This document shows positions 27,481-35,873 of a stretch of 64,000 nt of DNA, in pieces. Within the stretch, counting starts at the first letter, position 1; each line of letters starts with the position of its first letter. This DNA is from Alphaproteobacteria bacterium (GTDB taxonomy: Bacteria; Pseudomonadota; Alphaproteobacteria; UBA6615), in assembly GCA_022449545.1 (NCBI GenBank), contig JAKUPN010000001.1, forward strand, positions 248,001 through 312,000, read 5' to 3'. The notes below the pieces were generated by a model. It made no database searches. It was not told where the DNA came from and was given only the letters and a program-made list of their open reading frames with translations. Made by a program: the position numbers and the translations under genes.

Positions 27481-27567
27481 TTTTTAATCTCTTTTAATAG
27501 TCAATTTTATTAAGTACCAACAACAAGATCTCAAATAAGCCGCAGCAGCATAAGAAATAATAACTTC

Positions 27568-28803
27568 CTACTCTGCTGCAAGAGAGTAGTCTGGCGTTTC
27601 AAGTTCAGGAATCACTTTTTCCATAAATAGCTGCATTTCTTCCAACAACTCATCTTTAGGATGCTGAGCCCAATGCCAAATCAGAGTGATATATTCACAC
27701 GGTATTTTCGAATATATTTCTTTCCAATCTTTAATCGCATCATCAACTGTTCCACCCAGAAAAAATTTAGTCCTCTTCATCTCTGCAAAAGCTTTTTCAG
27801 CGTCCTGATTCACAGGATCAACGTTATGATTACCGAATACACTGTAGAAGTTCTTAAAAATATCGAGATCGTACCCTCTAATTTTTCTATCAAAATCATC
27901 CGTTGACTTAGCTATTCTGGTGTGACGAACGAGGTTTTGATTTTGGCCATATAATAGATGCCGGCCATATTTAGCAGACTCCTCTACATATACTTTAGCT
28001 AATTCAACGACACTATCGGTAGGATTAAAGTAGCTAGGCCGAAAACCATGTTTTGCCGCAAACTCGATGGTGGCACGACTTCGAGCAACAGCAACAAAGC
28101 AAGGCGGGTGAGGATTCTGGTATGGTTTAGGGACTACAGATATACGACGAAGAACTCCATTATCGTCCACTTCCCCTTCGGCACCAGCTTCCCTTGCTAT
28201 TAAATGACCTTCATAGCCTTCAATACCAGTTTTAAGAGGATACGGCGCCTCATAATACTTACCTTTCAATTCAACCGAATCTTTCGTCCAGCAATCAAGT
28301 ACCATTTCTACGCGTTCTTCAAAAATTTCTCGATTCTTCAAATCTCCTGAACTGCCATCTGATCCGGTCGCTACGGCCTCGCTACTTTGTCCAAGTATAT
28401 TAGTCCACCGAGACTGATAACCGCGGGCAAAACCAACAAAATACTTGCCATTGGTTAGGTGATCTATAATAGCTGTTTCTTCAGCTACACGAATCGGATC
28501 TTGGGTTGCCATAACATATCCAAATGCTCCAACATTTACATTCTTTGTATGGGCCGCCCAATAGGCATTTAACACCCCAGGATTAGGACCAACTTCATAA
28601 CCTTCAGAATGAAGGTGATGCTCAATTGTAGACATTCCCCAAACGCCCATCTCATCAGCAGCTTTTACTATGTCTGTCCATTCATGAACTATTTTATTAT
28701 ACAAGTCTGAGTCACGTCCTATAGGTCGTTTTTCCCGACGATCATCTTCATCCTCGGAGGGGATTACTGGATATAACTGAACAATAACTTTAGGCGATCC
28801 CAT
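27568..28803 (-). CDS. Luciferase-like (LLM) flavin-dependent monooxygenase, paralog 2
   Basis: A 411-residue luciferase-superfamily protein closely related to the gene at 21655-22965. Shared stretches include STIEHHLHSEGYEVGPNP, RVAEETAIIDHLTNGK and VGFARGYQSRWTNILGQ, and both proteins end in Ala-Ala-Glu. It is first in a minus-strand group with a cupin and an amidohydrolase, and divergent from an SDR gene 139 bases away. A flavin-dependent oxygenation followed by hydrolysis is a reasonable reading of the group; the substrate and the reductase partner are unknown. Confidence 0.85.
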   Translation of the reverse strand: MGSPKVIVQLYPVIPSEDEDDRREKRPIGRDSDLYNKIVHEWTDIVKAADEMGVWGMSTIEHHLHSEGYEVGPNPGVLNAYWAAHTKNVNVGAFGYVMATQDPIRVAEETAIIDHLTNGKYFVGFARGYQSRWTNILGQSSEAVATGSDGSSGDLKNREIFEERVEMVLDCWTKDSVELKGKYYEAPYPLKTGIEGYEGHLIAREAGAEGEVDDNGVLRRISVVPKPYQNPHPPCFVAVARSRATIEFAAKHGFRPSYFNPTDSVVELAKVYVEESAKYGRHLLYGQNQNLVRHTRIAKSTDDFDRKIRGYDLDIFKNFYSVFGNHNVDPVNQDAEKAFAEMKRTKFFLGGTVDDAIKDWKEIYSKIPCEYITLIWHWAQHPKDELLEEMQLFMEKVIPELETPDYSLAAE

Positions 28804-28942
28804 ATCATTACCTTTGAATTTAATTATTGGTTAAAACTATTAAACATATAAGTTAGCAGAATTCATATATCAAAATATGATAATTATATTCTATAACCAT
28901 AATAAAATAATCTAAAAAATAACACATTAGAGGCTTTTCACC

Positions 28943-29701
28943 ATGGATCTAAAACTTGAAGACCGTATATGTCTCGTAACAGGGTCTAGTGCAGGCATAG
29001 GAAAAGGAATTGTAAAAGTGCTAGCAAGAGAGGGCGCAACAACCATTGCGGTTGCACGCAGAATTAACCTACTTGAAGATCTTTCAAATGAGGTAGAGGA
29101 AATGGGGGCTATAAGAACACACCTAATTACAGAGGACTTATCCTCTAAAGAAGGGCCTGAGAATGTAGCTAAAAAAGTTATAGAAGAGTTTGGTCAAATT
29201 GATATATTGATAAACAATGCAGGACAATCAGTTTCAGCAAATTGGGATTCTCATGATGATCTTTGGGCTAAATCATTTAACCTGAATTTTCATGCCGCGC
29301 GTCGTCTTACAACTCCACTAATTCCTATAATGAAAAAAAACAAATGGGGTCGAATTATTAATATCACTGGAGGCATGGAGGTAAGTGGTTTAAACGCAGC
29401 TTCAACCGGAAAGGCAGCAACACACATCTGGTCAAAAGGTTTATCTCGTGAGTTGGGCCCCGATGGGATTACTGTAAACTGTGTTGCGCCTGGCCGTATA
29501 AATAGCGAACAAATTTTAGAGAGGTTACATCCAGACCCTATCGAACGTAGTAAATTTATAAAACGTGAAATTCCCAGTGGCTATTTTGGAGAACCGGAAG
29601 ATCTAGCTGTATTAGTAGCCTTTCTTGCCTCTCCTATAGCAAGATATATTAACGGCGAAGTGATTCGTGTGGATGGCGGAATGGCAAAGTTTGCCCACTA
29701 A
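28943..29701 (+). CDS. SDR family oxidoreductase
   Basis: A 252-residue short-chain dehydrogenase. The cofactor motif is TGSSAGIGKGI (residues 14-24), then NNAG at about 92. The catalytic region departs from the classic pattern: ITGGMEVSGLNAASTGKAATHIW has the Lys, but the usual Tyr four residues before it reads Ser or Thr (AASTGKAA). The C-terminal GEVIRVDGGMAK is normal. It is divergent from flavin monooxygenase paralog 2 and may share its control region. Loss of the catalytic Tyr makes ordinary dehydrogenase activity uncertain. Confidence 0.85.
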   Translation: MDLKLEDRICLVTGSSAGIGKGIVKVLAREGATTIAVARRINLLEDLSNEVEEMGAIRTHLITEDLSSKEGPENVAKKVIEEFGQIDILINNAGQSVSANWDSHDDLWAKSFNLNFHAARRLTTPLIPIMKKNKWGRIINITGGMEVSGLNAASTGKAATHIWSKGLSRELGPDGITVNCVAPGRINSEQILERLHPDPIERSKFIKREIPSGYFGEPEDLAVLVAFLASPIARYINGEVIRVDGGMAKFAH

Positions 29702-29783
29702 GGCCGGAAGAACTCTTCAAGTATTAGGCTTATTTTCTAACGGAAATATAAGGTCATTTCGGACACGTCTTAGTAGAAAAAAT

Positions 29784-31046
29784 TTATGAATTAGCCACTC
29801 CACGTCTATTAGCCCAGATAAACAAACATATTATGGCAAGAAATAGCGCAGCAGCACTTAAAGCCAATGAAAGATGTATGCCAATCAGGCCACCTCCAAA
29901 ACCAACCGTAAAACCGCTAAAAGTGCGCCCCCCCAAACTACCTACATTGAATAGTCCTATTGCTCTTCCTCTTAGTTCTATTGGAGCGTGAAGCTGCGCA
30001 AGAGTCCGTGTCATTGAATTGAAAGATAAATCGAAGAAACCAGCACAAACTAGTAGAATAAATGACAAAATATAGTAGGGCGACAAAGCAAAACCAAAAA
30101 TAGCCACCGCCCATAGCATCCCAAGTATAAAAGATGTTCTGGTCTTAGCCGGTAACATGCTTCTTCCTTCTAAAATAATCCCAGCGATTAAAGCACCTGC
30201 TGCGTTCGCTCCGAGCAGCAAGCTATAATATAAACCTTCTCCACCATAACCGAGATCTCTGGCAAACTCTGGAATTTGTGGCTGATGAGCATTCCCCACA
30301 ATAGCAGCAGCAAGTCCGGCCAAAACAGACATAGAAAAGACGATTGGTACGCTCGAAATTTGACGAACAGTTTCGATTAAATCTCTCCAACTCGACATAG
30401 CCACTGCTGGTCGGCGAGCATCAACATTTGAGGATTTTGGGTTATATATTAACCACAGAGTCAAAGGCATATAGATAAGAATATTAATAAAAATACCTAA
30501 GGTTGGACCAACAAAAAAAAGTAGAACACCGCCTACTGCCGGCCCCAAAAGAAGTCCAAGGGTTATTGAGGTAGCCATCAAGCGAATAGCGCTTTGCAAC
30601 TGTTTTTCACCCACAATATTATGTACTAGCACCTGTCCAGCAGGAGCCCAAAGAACGCCAGCCATACCATGCACAATTAATAAAATTACGGCGTGCCACT
30701 TCTCAAGACTGTCAGTGGCTAGTAAAACACCCCATCCCAAGGAAACAATCATAAATAGAACCATTGCTGCCTGAATGACCCGTCTCGGATCATAACGATC
30801 AGCTAGCGCTCCTGCCCAAAATGAGCAGAGGATAAATGGCACCCAGTGTGAAACAACTGCAAAACCCGCTAGTGATGGAGATTGAAATTTTTCAAAAATT
30901 ATCCAATAGCTTATTACATGCTCAACGCTATCGGCCATCATGGCTAAAGCAGCACCCAAAAGGTAATTACGAGAAGCAGGATATCGCAAAGCCGCATAAG
31001 ACCTTTGCTCTCCTTGAGCCTGCAGTTTGGAGTTAGTTTCATTCAT
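29784..31046 (-). CDS. MFS transporter (EntS/MFS_3 type)
   Basis: A 420-residue major facilitator protein with about 12 membrane segments. The loop between helices 2 and 3 reads GALADRYDPRRV, the MFS A-motif, and the LRGRAIGLFNVGSLGGRTF segment in the second half matches the MFS_3 group that includes the enterobactin exporter EntS. Export is more likely than import for this group. It follows the TRAP permease genes on the same strand with a 144-base gap, so co-transcription is uncertain. Substrate unknown. Confidence 0.84.
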   Translation of the reverse strand: MNETNSKLQAQGEQRSYAALRYPASRNYLLGAALAMMADSVEHVISYWIIFEKFQSPSLAGFAVVSHWVPFILCSFWAGALADRYDPRRVIQAAMVLFMIVSLGWGVLLATDSLEKWHAVILLIVHGMAGVLWAPAGQVLVHNIVGEKQLQSAIRLMATSITLGLLLGPAVGGVLLFFVGPTLGIFINILIYMPLTLWLIYNPKSSNVDARRPAVAMSSWRDLIETVRQISSVPIVFSMSVLAGLAAAIVGNAHQPQIPEFARDLGYGGEGLYYSLLLGANAAGALIAGIILEGRSMLPAKTRTSFILGMLWAVAIFGFALSPYYILSFILLVCAGFFDLSFNSMTRTLAQLHAPIELRGRAIGLFNVGSLGGRTFSGFTVGFGGGLIGIHLSLALSAAALFLAIICLFIWANRRGVANS

Positions 31047-31190
31047 ATTTTGTTAACTATGCTGTTTCTGCCAAGACAAAATTATTAGATAAACAAAAAT
31101 GTGCTGCTCACTGCGCTTTGAATACAAATTTAAAGCGACACCCAAGACTATTTATTCTATCAATCGGTTTTAGATTATCCTCAAGCCTTC

Positions 31191-32576
31191 CTAACCAAAT
31201 ACCAACTTGGGTAGGTAGGTTACAATGCCAGGATATGCATACATGCAAATAATCAAGGCCAGCATTAATATCCAGTAAGGGGTGGATCCCTTAAATATAT
31301 CCATTAATGTCACATATTCGCCGTCTCCCGTATCCGGGATCGAAGCCTTAACAGTATAAACTAAAAGCCCAAATGGGGGTGTCAATATACCAGCTTCGAT
31401 AGCTAATATACCTATCAATGCATAGGTAAGAGGATCAATCCCTATAGTAGCCGCAATCGGAGCAAATATCGGGACAGTTAACAACATAATCGAAACCGAA
31501 TCGATTATCATACCCAAAATGAACCAAACTATTACCATTACAAATATAACTTGCCATGGATCTAGACCGGCGTCTGAGAAAAAACCTTGAATTGCAGAAA
31601 CAACCCCCGTCATAGTGAGGGTACGGGAATATAACTGAGCTGCTATAAGCAGTATAAGCAGCGGAGCGGCCGTCCTTCCAACGGCTAGGATACCTGCGTA
31701 AATATCAGGCCATCTCATCCCTTTTATTATTCCAAGTAGTAGAGCTATCAGTGCTCCCATGCCAGCTGCCTCAGTCGGAGTGAATAAACCTGCCCAAATT
31801 CCTCCTAATACAGTAACAATAAGTGCTAAGAGACCTAATCCACTTGTCCAAATGGAAGCAGAACTAATTTCTTTATCGACTTCGTCAGGATTTAAGTTTA
31901 CAGCAGATATCCCATCCTCGTTCATTCCTGCTTTCAAAGTATCGGCTGAGTTCCCAACTAACTGAGGCCTAAGAATTGCTGCGACTAAAATATATACGGC
32001 AAAAAATGAAACTAGAATCAACCCAGGAAGAACGCCCGCTAAGAACAGCTTACCAATCGACTGTTCGGTAAGAATTCCCCAGACAATCATTAAAACACTA
32101 GGAGGAATTAGCATTCCCAAACAACCGCTGCCTGCAATCGAGCCCAAGGCAAAACTTCTGTTGTAGCCATGACGTTTCATTTCGGGATAAGCAATTCTTG
32201 TAAAAGTAGCGGCAGAAGCAATACTTACCCCTGTAACAAAAGAAAACACTGCGTTTCCAAACAGCGTTGCGAGGGCCAGACGACCCGGTATTCTGCGGAA
32301 GGATCTTTGTAAACTTACATAAAGGTCACTTGTAGCCCCAGACCTTCCTATAAACTCACCCATTAACATAAATAGTGGAATAACAGCAAAAATATAGTCT
32401 CGTATGGCATCATAGAAGGTGTTCTGAATTAGTGCTAAAACAACACTCTCTCGTCCCGTAACCATATAAATACCCACTGCACTTGTAATACCCAAAGCAA
32501 CTGCGACATGTATTCCTGAAAAAACGAGCACCAAAAGCAAAATCAAAACAACAGCAGCTACATCCGCAGAAAACAT
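31191..32576 (-). CDS. TRAP transporter large permease (DctM type)
   Basis: A 461-residue integral membrane protein with about 12 or more hydrophobic segments. It has the DctM features GSIAGSGCLGMLIPPSVLMIVWGIL, FTPTEAAGMGAL and the GMIIDSVSIMLLTVPIFAP segment. The large subunit carries the sodium-coupled transport path. A hydrophilic insert of about 40 residues (near 208-248) interrupts the usual spacing between helices. It follows the small permease by 21 bases; the matching binding-protein gene is divergent at 33523. Confidence 0.93.
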   Translation of the reverse strand: MFSADVAAVVLILLLVLVFSGIHVAVALGITSAVGIYMVTGRESVVLALIQNTFYDAIRDYIFAVIPLFMLMGEFIGRSGATSDLYVSLQRSFRRIPGRLALATLFGNAVFSFVTGVSIASAATFTRIAYPEMKRHGYNRSFALGSIAGSGCLGMLIPPSVLMIVWGILTEQSIGKLFLAGVLPGLILVSFFAVYILVAAILRPQLVGNSADTLKAGMNEDGISAVNLNPDEVDKEISSASIWTSGLGLLALIVTVLGGIWAGLFTPTEAAGMGALIALLLGIIKGMRWPDIYAGILAVGRTAAPLLILLIAAQLYSRTLTMTGVVSAIQGFFSDAGLDPWQVIFVMVIVWFILGMIIDSVSIMLLTVPIFAPIAATIGIDPLTYALIGILAIEAGILTPPFGLLVYTVKASIPDTGDGEYVTLMDIFKGSTPYWILMLALIICMYAYPGIVTYLPKLVFG

Positions 32577-32597
32577 TACAAACTCTCCCCCGTTAAC

Positions 32598-33137
32598 CTA
32601 TTCATCTACCGATGATTGGTATTCCACCAGACTAGATGGTAAAACCTCTTTAAGCGCCAGGATTGCATAATTTACAACCAACAAGCCGCTAGTGAGCAAG
32701 ACAACAACCCGAGCCGGCCAGGTTGGCACTCTCAAAGCACCTTCCCCTTCGAACTCTCCTGTGACAAGTGCGTGCCAGGCAGGATCTATTGTTCCTATAA
32801 ACAGAGCTGCAAAGAATAGGGCACCAAGAATATATCCTGCACAATTAATTACTTTCTCTGGAACTCCTCCAATCATATGCAGCATAAAATCAGCGCGAAG
32901 CATTGATCGGGACATAACACAATAGGCAGCTTGCATAAAAGCAATCATTACAATTGCGTTTTTCACTAATTCATGTGTTCCTTTTAAAGGAAAGCCAAAA
33001 AACCTCCCAACTACGTCTATTAAAATATAAAAGGCGATTAGAAAGGCCCACATGGCTGCAATAACCATAAGCCAGCGGCTCAGTCTGGCCGACCATATAT
33101 CAATCTGACGGATTATAGGAATGTTTATAATGGACAA
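32598..33137 (-). CDS. TRAP transporter small permease (DctQ type)
   Basis: A 179-residue protein with four membrane segments, the DctQ layout. Typical features are the loop after helix 2, GRFFGFPLKGTHELVKNAIV, and YCVMSRSMLRADFML. The small subunit is needed for assembly with the large permease. It is first in the minus-strand permease pair and lies 385 bases from the divergent dctP-like gene. Confidence 0.9.
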   Translation of the reverse strand: MSIINIPIIRQIDIWSARLSRWLMVIAAMWAFLIAFYILIDVVGRFFGFPLKGTHELVKNAIVMIAFMQAAYCVMSRSMLRADFMLHMIGGVPEKVINCAGYILGALFFAALFIGTIDPAWHALVTGEFEGEGALRVPTWPARVVVLLTSGLLVVNYAILALKEVLPSSLVEYQSSVDE

Positions 33138-33522
33138 AAACTTATTTCCTTTTCTGGTCTCACTTTACATCATGTTGCAAAACATAAAGCTCGTTTATTC
33201 ACAGTCCTATAGCACACGATTGCATTGCTAAATAGCTGATAGGCCAGTTTCGTTCTGATTATTCTACATAATCTGTGGGTCTGCGTCTTTGAGATAAGTA
33301 GTATAGAAAGCACAAGCCGACTTGTCACGCCCCAATAAGAAGGCTAAAAATAATACTTCGACTTTTGTCGGTGTTAAATTAAGCTTAAATAATCTACTTA
33401 ATTCGAAGTTTTACATAGGATAAAGTGGATAAATATGATTGTAGTCTGTATCGTAACGCGGAAACACGGTATAGAAAAAATAAACAGAGACACCGTGGTC
33501 TCAATGAAGAGAGGAGAATAAA
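33138..33522. other. Intergenic region between divergent TRAP permease and binding-protein genes
   Basis: 385 bases without a supportable gene. It must hold the promoters for both TRAP transcription units. Seen here: a candidate forward promoter at 33365-33393, the spaced inverted repeat GAGAC-N6-GTCTC close to the binding-protein start (about 33485-33505), and a ribosome site GAGAGGAG before the TTG start. No RNA gene or terminator is evident. Confidence 0.6.
33365..33393 (+). promoter_or_regulatory. Candidate promoter for the TRAP binding-protein gene
   Basis: TTGTCG (33365-33370) and AATAAT (33388-33393) are separated by exactly 17 bases and match the sigma-70 consensus at 9 of 12 positions. 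This would give a leader of about 120 nucleotides before the TTG start. Candidate only; other AT-rich hexamers occur nearby. Confidence 0.4.
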
Positions 33523-34596
33523 TTGTCCAAATCACTTGGAATTCTTGCGGCGGGCGCTCTTGCGGTAGGTTTACTTGCAACTGCAGCTATTCCCGCAAGC
33601 GCAGATAAATTTAATTTTCGGATGGCTTCTGGTCATGCACCAGCTACAGGCTATGTACGAATGATGTCGGAGCAGTTCGCCCCACGTGTAAAAGCTAAGC
33701 TTGCAGCTATGGGACACAAGGCGACATTCAATGAAGCTTACGGTGGATCAATAGTTAAAGTTGCTGAAACACTTGAAGGCGTTAAAGACGGCATCGTCGA
33801 TCTTGGTGGATATTGTTTCTGCTTTGAACCATCAAATCTGTTTGTGCATACATACCCCTTGTGGATGCCGTTTGATGCACAAAATGCCGTTCTAGGAACT
33901 AAAGTAGCTCGTACGGTATATAATAAAGTGCCGCACATGAATGGCGTTTTTGAAAAAAAATATAACCAAAAGCTGCTAGGTCTATTCGGCTTTGATAACT
34001 ACGGTCTCTACACCACTTTTCCATGGTCCGATGTAAAAGAGCTTAAAGGAAGAAAATTGTCTGGCGCAGGTCCAAACCTACCTTGGGTAGAAGCTGTTGG
34101 CGCAATACCTGTTGGCACAACTTTGCCAGATGTTTATCCTTCTCTTCAGACTGGTGTCTATGAAGGAGTACTACTCTTCCCATCAGTTGGATGGAGTCAT
34201 AAACTCTTTGAACCAGCCCCTCATTATAAAATTGCAGGTTTTGGTTCGAAAACATTCCATGGTGTTACTATTAATCTAGATACATGGAAAAAACTCCCTG
34301 CTGATGTCCAAAAGGCTATGTTAGAAGCCGGTCAGGAAACTGAAGACTTCACTGGCCCTTGGGTTGACGAGCTAGAAGCAACAAATCTTGGTCGGATGGT
34401 CATGGCTGGTGCTATAGTAACTCGAGTAACTCCTGAAGCGAGATTGGCTTGGGCAAAAACTTTAGCAGGTTTCCCTAATATGAGAGCCAAAGAAGCGGAC
34501 TCCAAAGGGTTACCAGGTTCTACCGTGGTTCGTATGGCTGTAGACGTTGCAGAAAAATTAGGACACAAATGGCCTGTAAGGTATGTAATCAAATAG
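33523..34596 (+). CDS. TRAP transporter substrate-binding protein (DctP type)
   Basis: A 357-residue periplasmic binding protein. A signal peptide spans about residues 1-26 (SKSLGILAAGALAVGLLATAAIPASA with an AxA cleavage site), followed by the DctP fold; ELKGRKLSGAGPNLPWVEAVG is the ligand-loop region carrying the conserved Arg. The start is TTG with GAGAGGAGAATAAA upstream, and no in-frame ATG gives an intact signal peptide. The permeases are divergent at 31191-33137. The ligand is probably an organic acid; nothing identifies which. A GC-rich hairpin follows the gene. Confidence 0.9.
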   Translation: MSKSLGILAAGALAVGLLATAAIPASADKFNFRMASGHAPATGYVRMMSEQFAPRVKAKLAAMGHKATFNEAYGGSIVKVAETLEGVKDGIVDLGGYCFCFEPSNLFVHTYPLWMPFDAQNAVLGTKVARTVYNKVPHMNGVFEKKYNQKLLGLFGFDNYGLYTTFPWSDVKELKGRKLSGAGPNLPWVEAVGAIPVGTTLPDVYPSLQTGVYEGVLLFPSVGWSHKLFEPAPHYKIAGFGSKTFHGVTINLDTWKKLPADVQKAMLEAGQETEDFTGPWVDELEATNLGRMVMAGAIVTRVTPEARLAWAKTLAGFPNMRAKEADSKGLPGSTVVRMAVDVAEKLGHKWPVRYVIK

Positions 34597-34624
34597 CCAC
34601 TACCAACTATCTTGTTTTTGCAAA

Positions 34625-34650
34625 ATGGGCCGGCTGTTCTGCCGGCCCAT
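34625..34650 (+). terminator. Probable terminator after the TRAP binding-protein gene
   Basis: A perfect 10-base inverted repeat (ATGGGCCGGC and GCCGGCCCAT) with a 6-base loop lies 29 bases after the stop. The tail (ATTTGTTC) is only moderately T-rich, so it may instead serve as an mRNA-stabilising hairpin, a common role after highly expressed binding-protein genes. Confidence 0.7.
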
Positions 34651-34749
34651 ATTTGTTCAGAACAGATTTTAAAAAATTATATTTTTTAGTTAATGCTGCT
34701 GCTCAATAGTTAGCTCTTGAGAAAAAACTCTTAATCTAGAGAGTAATCG

Positions 34750-35211
34750 ATGAATAATTCATTGCTCATAATTAGTACTTTATACATAACTCTGTCTCTA
34801 TTTATCGTAACAGAGGTTAAAGGTAAAACTTTAACAACCTTTCAAATAGATAGAGAAAACCCAGCAATCAACGCAACTCCTGCTGAAAGACCTCAAAAAA
34901 CTTTTAGTGGCAGAGTAAACCCACAAAATTGTCCATTTGTTTTTAATGAGTATTTTTTAGGGCGTGTTCAAGACGGTCATATAAATGGAATGGCCGGTGA
35001 AGGAGTCGATTATGATTGGCCGATTAATATAAACGGCACATTTGGAGGAAAATTACCTCTAAAAAAAGATCAAAATGGAAAATTTATTTTTCAGTGGATT
35101 ACGGGACGTATTGATGGAAATATTCTACTCATGGATATAAAATATATATTACCAAATAAGGCTGGAACGCTTTGTGAACAAAATGGAATAAAATTTTTCT
35201 TAGGTGGTTAA
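34750..35211 (+). CDS. Unrecognised secreted protein
   Basis: I do not recognise this 153-residue protein. Residues 1-25 look like a signal peptide (NNSLLIISTLYITLSLFIVTEVKG), so export is likely. The mature part has two cysteines (NCPFVF and TLCEQN) that could form a disulfide, with beta-rich segments such as FGGKLPLKK and KFIFQWITGRIDGNILLMDIKY. GAGAG lies upstream of the ATG. It stands alone between the TRAP binding protein and msrB, separated from both by more than 150 bases. Confidence 0.6.
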   Translation: MNNSLLIISTLYITLSLFIVTEVKGKTLTTFQIDRENPAINATPAERPQKTFSGRVNPQNCPFVFNEYFLGRVQDGHINGMAGEGVDYDWPININGTFGGKLPLKKDQNGKFIFQWITGRIDGNILLMDIKYILPNKAGTLCEQNGIKFFLGG

Positions 35212-35386
35212 ATAAATGGGAGGAAAAATTAACTTTAAGAGGCTCGATGTAGTTAGAGTACATAATAATCCGTTTGGGTAAAAATCTACCTAACTGAGTA
35301 ATTACCCGCTTAAAGAAATAACCTATTGGTTCTAATGATCAGGGAAATCAAAGATTAAAAAGATAAAACAGCACAGAGATATATAG

Positions 35387-35797
35387 ATGGCGAATAAAAA
35401 TAAAATTCAAAAGAGTAATGAAGAATGGCAATCACAATTGACACCAGAACAATATCATATCACTCGTGAACATGGCACTGAAAGACCATTCAGTGGAGAG
35501 TACAATAGCAACAAACAAACTGGAATTTATAAATGTGTATGTTGCGGTAATCCGCTGTTCGATTCGAAGACTAAATATGATTCAGGATCTGGTTGGCCTA
35601 GTTTTTATGAAGCTATTTCAGAAGATGCAATAGAGGAGATAGAGGATCGCAGTTTAATGATGACACGAATTGAAACAGTGTGCTCTAAATGTGAAGCTCA
35701 TCTTGGGCATGTCTTTCCAGACGGACCAGCGCCTACCGGACTGCGTTATTGTATGAATTCTTTATCTTTAGCTTTTGAAAAATCTGAAAAGAAGTAA
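35387..35797 (+). CDS. msrB: Peptide-methionine (R)-S-oxide reductase
   Basis: A 136-residue MsrB that repairs methionine R-sulfoxide in proteins. Structural zinc ligands are Cys50 and Cys53 (KCVCCG) and Cys99 and Cys102 (CSKC). GSGWPSF and [10 protein letters not shown] form the substrate pocket, and the catalytic Cys122 is in GLRYCMNS. No msrA is adjacent. No signal peptide is present, so it acts in the cytoplasm. Confidence 0.96.
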   Translation: MANKNKIQKSNEEWQSQLTPEQYHITREHGTERPFSGEYNSNKQTGIYKCVCCGNPLFDSKTKYDSGSGWPSFYEAISEDAIEEIEDRSLMMTRIETVCSKCEAHLGHVFPDGPAPTGLRYCMNSLSLAFEKSEKK

Positions 35798-35873
35798 AAA
35801 AGTTAACTAGGTTCTATAAAAGACTTAAAACTTTTAGACTCAAAAATCAATTAGTATGCTGTCTTTTCTATGA

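Noticed and set aside
31114-31137. Hairpin CGCTTT / AAAGCG between the TRAP permease and MFS genes
   Set aside because: The stem is six bases with a 12-base loop and no T-run, so I do not call it a terminator.
33398-33580. A 60-residue minus-strand frame in the TRAP control region
   Set aside because: It overlaps the signal peptide coding region of the binding-protein gene and looks like a chance hydrophobic frame.
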